Assembly: GCA_016783105.1 (NCBI GenBank)
Contig: JADHXF010000055.1
Location: forward strand, 1 to 10,432
DNA: 10,432 nucleotides
Direction of reading: 5' to 3'
From: Dehalococcoidales bacterium
GTDB lineage: Bacteria; Chloroflexota; Dehalococcoidia; Dehalococcoidales; RBG-16-60-22
The notes under the pieces are model-generated. The model was given only the letters and a program-made list of their open reading frames with translations, was not told the DNA's origin and made no database searches. Below, piece after piece: positions 7,254 to 10,432 of the stretch. Both the position numbers and the translations under genes were made by a program. Each line of letters starts with the position of its first letter. The first letter of the stretch is position 1.

Positions 7254-7285
7254 TTGAATCAGGAAATCCCAACTGATAGTATAAT
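7254..7285 (+). promoter_or_regulatory. Candidate promoter of the QueG/RdhA-like gene
   Basis: A consensus TATAAT lies at 7280-7285 with TTGAAT at 7254-7259; the 20-nt spacer is longer than optimal, so an activator may be needed or the -35 may be elsewhere. The predicted start near 7292 gives a leader of about 77 nt with a weak ACTCA/TGAGT hairpin before the ribosome binding site. Confidence 0.4.
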
Positions 7286-7368
7286 ATGATAACAGAGATG
7301 CAATACCTACGCTTTCACACCCACTCATTTGTGTATTGAGTTTCAGTTAAAGCGGAAAGGAGTTAATC

Positions 7369-8547
7369 ATGGAATTGAGCTCTCAAGTTAAGGCCATTGC
7401 CCGGGAGAATGGGGCTGCTCTGGTGGGTATTGCCTCTAGGGAAAGGTTAGCCGGAGCACCACCTTCAGCCGATCCAGATTACCTCCTGCCCTCCACCCGG
7501 TCTGTTATTTCTTTTGTCATACCGCTGGATAGAAAGATTATTCGGGACTATCTGGGTAAAAGGGACTGGCTGGCCCACGGCGCCGACCATAAACGCATTT
7601 ACCGGGAACTCTATAATATCGCTGAACGCCTTGTTGACTTCCTCAAGGAGAAAGACTTTGAGGCTATACGACCGGATATGAACAATGTCTATCGCCCTGA
7701 AGGTGGTAGCAATCAAACCACCGACATGGTCAATATGGTAGAGATGGTGCCTGACTTCTCCCATCGTTACGGGGCAGTAGCCGCGGGGGTGGGACGGTTG
7801 GGCTGGAGCGGCAATTTGATGACTCCCCAGTTTGGCTCGGCGGTATTCTTGGGTTCAGTACTCACCTCAGCGGTACTGGAGCCTGATCCGCTCCTGGAAG
7901 AAAACCCGTGTGACAAGTGCAAGCTGTGTACCACGGTTTGCCCCGTGGAGATGATGGATAAAAAAGAAACCATGTCCGTGACTATAGCCGGCAGGGAATA
8001 CAACTACGGGAAAAAGGAAAGCAATGCCCGCTGTATCATCGCCTGTGGCCACAATCACGGCCTGGGGCTCGACAAGACGTGGTCCACTTGGAGTCCCTAC
8101 CATGTGGACTATCCCTTCCCCAGTGAAGTGGCGGAAGTTATTGCCCTGAGCCGGCAGATACGAGCCGCCGACCCTAATTTTCAAGGAAAGCGAGCCGTAC
8201 TTACTCAGCGTGATAAATGCTTTGACCCCAATGAGATCTACATCAATACCTGTGGCAACTGCGGACTCATCTGCTGGGAAAAGCGGGAGGATCGGGAGGA
8301 GAATCGTCGTATACTACTGAACTCCGGCGTGGTTGTGCTCACTGCCGAGGGCAGGCGGATGGCAGTACCGGCAGAGGAAACAACAGAGATAGATACACCA
8401 TATGGAGTAAAAGTAGCCATGCTGCGCCGGGAAGCCCAGGCACTGCCGGAGCTTGTTAATTTGCTGAAAGAGGGGGCGCTGACTACCCGTGTGGCCAGAG
8501 ATACCCAGATTTTGAACTATCTGGCCTCGCTGCCTGTCGCCGTTTAA
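7369..8547 (+). CDS. QueG/reductive-dehalogenase-superfamily Fe-S (cobalamin-type) reductase-like protein
   Basis: This 392-residue cytoplasmic protein has no Tat or other signal peptide. The segment AAGVGRLGWSGNLMTPQFG (138-156), followed by LGSVLTSAVLEPD, matches the cobalamin-side core shared by epoxyqueuosine reductase QueG and respiratory reductive dehalogenases. It leads into a ferredoxin cluster motif CxxCxxCxxxCP with Cys181, 184, 187 and 191. A second cluster is suggested by Cys222 (ARCI, as in QueG), and CGNCGLICW with Cys295, 298 and 302; here CW replaces the usual CP, and the two parts are about 60 residues farther apart than in QueG. Further Cys at 226 and 284. It is thus probably a paralogue with another substrate rather than a true QueG. 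AAGGAG stands 6 nt before the ATG. It is monocistronic and flanked by tRNA fragments. The reductive reaction is inferred from the family only. Confidence 0.85.
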   Translation: MELSSQVKAIARENGAALVGIASRERLAGAPPSADPDYLLPSTRSVISFVIPLDRKIIRDYLGKRDWLAHGADHKRIYRELYNIAERLVDFLKEKDFEAIRPDMNNVYRPEGGSNQTTDMVNMVEMVPDFSHRYGAVAAGVGRLGWSGNLMTPQFGSAVFLGSVLTSAVLEPDPLLEENPCDKCKLCTTVCPVEMMDKKETMSVTIAGREYNYGKKESNARCIIACGHNHGLGLDKTWSTWSPYHVDYPFPSEVAEVIALSRQIRAADPNFQGKRAVLTQRDKCFDPNEIYINTCGNCGLICWEKREDREENRRILLNSGVVVLTAEGRRMAVPAEETTEIDTPYGVKVAMLRREAQALPELVNLLKEGALTTRVARDTQILNYLASLPVAV

Positions 8548-8567
8548 TAGCTGGGGCGGGATTACAC

Positions 8568-8616
8568 CAGGCAAACGTTGATTGCACACTTGCCTGTTTC
8601 GTCGCTTAACGAAACA
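8568..8616 (+). repeat. Two overlapping hairpins after the reductase gene
   Basis: CAGGCAA/TTGCCTG (8568-8574 with 8590-8596, 15-nt loop) and TGTTTCGT/ACGAAACA (8595-8602 with 8609-8616, 6-nt loop) are perfect 7- and 8-bp inverted repeats that share two bases, so in full they are mutually exclusive. There is no T tract after either, so this is not a classical terminator. It may protect the 3' end of the reductase mRNA or be a relic of a mobile-element end. Confidence 0.5.
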
Positions 8617-8783
8617 AAAGTCCATTTTGTGTGATCTGTAAATGGTTCTTTGAAGGTATAAATGGTCAGGCCAACCTGAAAAAGCGGCTAGATTTGGAAA
8701 TAAAGGCCGTTGACAAGAAAATCGGACAAAATGCCTATCTTATCCTGTCCGAAGAACAACCTATCCGAGTAGCTCCAACTTAA
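8610..8783 (+). pseudogene. Orphan reading-frame remnant, 57 codons, no credible start
   Basis: The frame is open between stops at 8607-8609 and 8781-8783. The translation has a protein-like composition (FCVICKWFFEG, then LKKRLDLEIKAVDKKIG and NAYLILSEEQP), with a CxxC at its beginning and an amphipathic Lys/Glu helix. No ATG precedes it; a GTG at 8631 lacks a ribosome binding site. It could be the C-terminal piece of a decayed gene, perhaps a transposase, or chance. I do not recognise the family. Confidence 0.3.
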
Positions 8784-8875
8784 CACGTGGTACAAGTATC
8801 GGCGGAATGTCACCGAACCCAAACTATCCCGCTATTGCTGACTATATACACTGTTTGTGCACCTCAATTGACCAA

Positions 8876-8909
8876 GAGGTCTGTGGTTCGAGACCACAAT
8901 GGCCCACCA
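8876..8909 (+). pseudogene. tRNA-Ile 3' fragment with CCA (attachment-site-like)
   Basis: The variable loop AGGTC (8877-8881), a perfect T arm TGTGG-TTCGAGA-CCACA (8882-8898), acceptor 3' strand ATGGCCC (8899-8905), discriminator A and CCA (8907-8909) are exactly those of bacterial tRNA-Ile, whose 5' end would read GGGCCAT. No matching D arm, anticodon arm or 5' acceptor lies upstream. A tRNA 3' end without its gene is the typical scar of tyrosine-recombinase integration into that tRNA. Confidence 0.8.
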
Positions 8910-8988
8910 TATCTCCAGTTACCATGGCCAGGGGTTGACACCATTAAATTTCACTTCAGCCCTCCGGCACTTATAGGTGCATACTCAT

Positions 8989-9680
8989 TTAAGGCATGAA
9001 GTCGAAGAAGCTCTCGTCCAGGTCTGCCTTATTGGAGTAGCCACGGCTCTCCCAGTAGCCACGGTAGTATTCATCATCGGAAAGCTCAATCTTGGTTATC
9101 CATTTTATCCACTTATAGCCCCACTTGCTCTCAGCGACGAGCTGGAAGGGATAGCCCCGCTCTGGCGGCATGGTGATCTCGTTCATCCGGTAGGCCATGA
9201 TGATGTCGTTATCCATGATATAGTCTATCGGGAAGGAGTCGTGTAATCATCGTAGGCGTGAAAGATTACCGTCTTGGTCTCCGGCAATACCCCAGCTTCA
9301 TTCAGTATATCCCTCATCAGCATGCCTTCCCAGAGGATTTCGGCACTCCACCCTTCCACACAGTTCAGCCTCACCATTTTCTTATAGTGCTTGTATCCAT
9401 CAATCACCTCATCATAGGTCAGGCTCAGAGGCTTTTCCACAAGTCCCGTGACCTCAAGTTCATACATAGCTATATCAACGTGCTGAGGCCCCTTGATGGA
9501 GTTTTCACGGAAATCATTGACCGAGGAAAGGTTTTTTCCTTCATATTCGCTGATTTCCATGGCCTGCAATTCTTCGGGGCCGGCAAACCCCACCCTATCA
9601 ATTGCAAAGAATATCCCGGCGATAGCGGCACCCAGGAGGATAATAACCAAAGGTATCATAACAAAGGGTTTACGTCTCAC
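8989..9680 (-). pseudogene. Molybdopterin-dependent oxidoreductase (sulfite-oxidase-like), frameshifted
   Basis: Two adjacent frames make one protein. The first (9680 to about 9237) has an N-terminal basic and hydrophobic anchor (MRRKPFVMIPLVIILLG..., residues 1-27), then YELEVTGLVEKPLSLTYDE and VRLNCVEGWSAEILW with the molybdenum-ligand cysteine at 107; it ends at a TAG at 9225. The second frame supplies the family's continuation, FPIDYIMDNDIIMAYRMN, then ESKWGYKWIKWITKIEL and YYRGYWESRGYS, to a stop at 8989. Total length of 692 nt is one base short of 231 codons, so a single missing base near 9230-9237 explains it. The mature domain would face outside the membrane. RR is at residues 2-3, but the full Tat motif is not seen. 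It starts at GTG behind a near-perfect Shine-Dalgarno. It is either a recent pseudogene or a sequencing error. Confidence 0.88.
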
Positions 9681-9685
9681 GACAC

Positions 9686-9696
9686 ATCACCTCCTT
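9686..9696 (-). promoter_or_regulatory. Near-perfect Shine-Dalgarno fixing the GTG start at 9680
   Basis: On the minus strand AAGGAGGTGAT (9696-9686) matches 11 bases of the anti-Shine-Dalgarno complement, with the GGAGG core 9 nt before GTG 9680. This is far stronger than the sites of the neighbouring genes and supports translation from GTG rather than from the out-of-frame ATG just upstream. Confidence 0.8.
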
Positions 9697-9756
9697 CCAA
9701 TCTGGTTAAATGTGGTGTCATGTATAAATATGAGGCATTTTGAGAGAAACCTCAGC

Positions 9757-9806
9757 GACTTAAGTCTCAGAACGACAATTAGATAATATAAGTTTCATAT
9801 ATCTAA
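9757..9806. repeat. Palindromes in the divergent intergenic region
   Basis: GACTTAAGTC (9757-9766) is a perfect 10-bp palindrome. Thirteen bp further, TTAGATAATAT (9779-9789) faces ATATATCTAA (9797-9806), an inverted repeat with one bulged A around a 7-nt centre. Both lie between the divergent oxidoreductase and zinc-ribbon genes and could be regulator-binding sites; a TGAGG/CCTCA pair at 9731-9754 is weaker. Confidence 0.45.
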
Positions 9807-9845
9807 CTGCGGTACCAAATTTTTAATACCGTACTAAAGTAAGGG

Positions 9846-9877
9846 TTGACGACAGGAAAGTTGGACTCTGCTATAAT
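9846..9877 (+). promoter_or_regulatory. Promoter of the zinc-ribbon gene (extended -10)
   Basis: TGCTATAAT (hexamer 9872-9877) is a perfect extended -10. TTGACG at 9846-9851 is 20 nt away, too far for ideal, but the extended -10 compensates. Transcription should begin at about A9884, three bases before the GTG. Confidence 0.65.
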
Positions 9878-9886
9878 GGTAATATT

Positions 9887-10132
9887 GTGCTAGAAGGTAG
9901 ATGCCCCAAGTGCAGTTATAGATGTTTTGGATGGCTATTGCGATCCCCTCGCAATCAGTCATGCCCAAAATGTGGCGCTGCACTTGATATTTACGAGGAA
10001 GGCAAGCATGTCTCGAAAGGATATTCACCTTTTACTGCCGAAAAATACGTCATTGACCTGCCTGCTGATGCCCCGCCTTCTCAGGATAAAGTGAAAAAGG
10101 GTCAGGAGCCAGACCAGCACCAGCGTTCTTAA
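9887..10132 (+). CDS. Small two-CxxC zinc-ribbon protein, function unknown
   Basis: This 81-residue protein starts at GTG 9887. CPKC (6-9) and CPKC (26-29) form a four-cysteine zinc-ribbon or rubredoxin-like knuckle with 16 residues between the pairs and an extra Cys13; the conserved-looking core is YRCFGWLLRSPRNQSCPKCGAAL in two pieces (11-20 and 21-33). A middle stretch GYSPFTAEKYVIDLP (45-59) follows, then a hydrophilic, probably disordered tail rich in Lys, Gln and Asp. Transcription is predicted to start three bases before GTG and there is no Shine-Dalgarno, so translation is probably leaderless. The start is supported by this promoter and by the first CxxC lying right after it. No function can be assigned; metal binding is inferred from the cysteines. 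Confidence 0.8.
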   Translation: MLEGRCPKCSYRCFGWLLRSPRNQSCPKCGAALDIYEEGKHVSKGYSPFTAEKYVIDLPADAPPSQDKVKKGQEPDQHQRS

Positions 10133-10342
10133 GTTAATTCCGCAACCCGAGCAACAGTACACCCGGCCTAGTTCGAACCCGTTCCGCCGCTCCTCCCCAT
10201 TTGTAAACGACATCACATCTCTCGGAATATATCCCCCTTTTAAACGCGAACAGGGATTTGGGTGGTTTTATTTTATATTATTACCCCAAAAAAGTATGTT
10301 AGGGATTGTTGAAAATTAGACTGTCTAGGACTGCCTAATTAT
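10133..10342. other. Intergenic stretch, with a weak TTTGGG/CCCAAA repeat
   Basis: No gene is seen. TTTGGG (10257-10262) and CCCAAA (10285-10290) flank a very AT-rich core and the right arm continues into an A6 run (10288-10293), so on the minus strand it would read as a weak T-tailed hairpin for the gene to the right. Confidence 0.35.
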
Positions 10343-10346
10343 TCAA
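10309..10346. repeat. Long imperfect hairpin at the 3' end of the right-edge gene
   Basis: TTGAAAATTAG (10309-10319) faces CTAATTATTCAA (10335-10346) with one bulge, and GTC/GAC pairs again around a 3-nt loop in the centre. It overlaps the stop codon of the partial minus-strand frame. It may be that gene's terminator or the end of an insertion sequence. Confidence 0.45.
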
Positions 10347-10432
10347 AACTGGACTCTTGGGAACTCCTTTAGCGGGTAAATAACCGACTGCACCATTCGG
10401 TCTTCCCACCATATTCGCACTTCTAAGGCACC
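10343..10432 (-). CDS. C-terminal 29 codons of a gene beyond the right edge, possibly a transposase
   Basis: From the window edge inward, the minus strand is open for 29 codons to a TGA at 10343-10345. The sequence (RIWWEDRMVQSV, then YPLKEFPRVQF at the end) is strongly protein-like, with a pattern resembling C-terminal domains of integrase-core transposases (IS481/Mu-type, short beta strands rich in W and V). That family call is a guess from 29 residues. The imperfect hairpin over the stop codon would fit an IS end. It could instead be an unrelated gene tail. Confidence 0.4.
   Translation of the reverse strand, partial: GALEVRIWWEDRMVQSVIYPLKEFPRVQF

Larger units (their letters stand above)
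6853..7368. other. 516-bp gene-free region with tRNA fragment, hairpins and promoters
   Basis: No protein gene is credible here. The stretch holds the SDR promoter (minus), a promoter plus broken tRNA-Arg (plus), a large inverted repeat with T tail, a C8 tract at 7141-7148, a perfect inverted repeat GCTTGTT/AACAAGC (7201-7207 with 7223-7229), a small ACTCA/TGAGT hairpin (7323-7327 with 7337-7341) and the ribosome binding site of the next gene. Confidence 0.7.
8548..8988. other. 441-bp region between reductase and oxidoreductase pseudogene
   Basis: Besides the paired hairpins, the orphan frame and the tRNA-Ile fragment, this stretch has CCATTT/AAATGG (8622-8627 with 8640-8645) and a lone TTGACA at 8935-8940 without a good -10. 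I see no complete gene. Confidence 0.6.

Noticed and set aside
10171..10178. GTTCGAAC, a T-loop-like sequence suggesting another tRNA fragment
   Set aside because: The flanking bases do not form a T stem and no acceptor strand or CCA follows.
1..10432. CRISPR array, rRNA or riboswitch
   Set aside because: No regularly spaced repeats, rRNA segments or recognisable riboswitch cores were seen on either strand.

Overview
The window looks like a chromosome segment from an anaerobic, moderately GC-rich bacterium. The best guess is class Dehalococcoidia (Chloroflexota), from the combination of an OFA-type MFS carrier, an NAD-type SDR, a QueG/reductive-dehalogenase-like Fe-S protein, a membrane-anchored sulfite-oxidase-like protein, a tiny two-CxxC zinc-ribbon protein and several IS pieces. 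This is inference from gene content; there is no rRNA or other strong taxonomic marker.

Layout, left to right. (1) 1-1414, minus strand: one end of an IS1380-family insertion sequence with an intact DDE transposase that runs off the left edge. It abuts, and appears to have cut off, the last membrane helix of an MFS transporter (1382-2581). (2) 2622-5465, minus: a complete uvrA, 40 bp upstream of the MFS gene on the same strand. (3) 5499-5561: back-to-back promoters, one for uvrA and one for a small stand-alone Smr-domain gene on the plus strand (5578-5862). (4) A C10 tract, a strong promoter and tRNA-His(GTG) with an encoded CCA, ending 4 nt from the stop codon of a convergent SDR gene (6019-6849, minus).

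(5) 6853-7368 holds no protein gene. It carries the 5' half of a tRNA-Arg(TCG) gene with a promoter, broken right after the anticodon loop, followed by a large perfect inverted repeat with a T6 tail. (6) 7369-8547, plus: a QueG/RdhA-superfamily cobalamin/Fe-S reductase-like protein with a strong Shine-Dalgarno. (7) 8548-8988: clustered hairpins, an orphan reading-frame remnant and the last 34 nt of a tRNA-Ile gene including CCA, which resembles an integrase attachment site. The reductase is therefore bracketed by a tRNA 5' half and a tRNA 3' end, which suggests a region assembled by integration and rearrangement.

(8) 8989-9680, minus: a molybdopterin-dependent (sulfite-oxidase-type) oxidoreductase split by a 1-nt frameshift. 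(9) A palindrome-rich divergent intergenic region, then a near-leaderless zinc-ribbon gene (9887-10132, plus). (10) At the right edge, the last 29 codons of another minus-strand gene, possibly a second transposase, overlapping a long imperfect hairpin.

The housekeeping core (uvrA, smr, tRNA-His, SDR) is well preserved. Both flanks and the 6.9-9.7 kb stretch show insertion, truncation and frameshift. No complete new multi-gene system is visible. The most interesting part is the tRNA-fragment-bounded segment carrying the cobalamin-type reductase, and the possible small RNA made from the broken tRNA-Arg promoter and the hairpin terminator.
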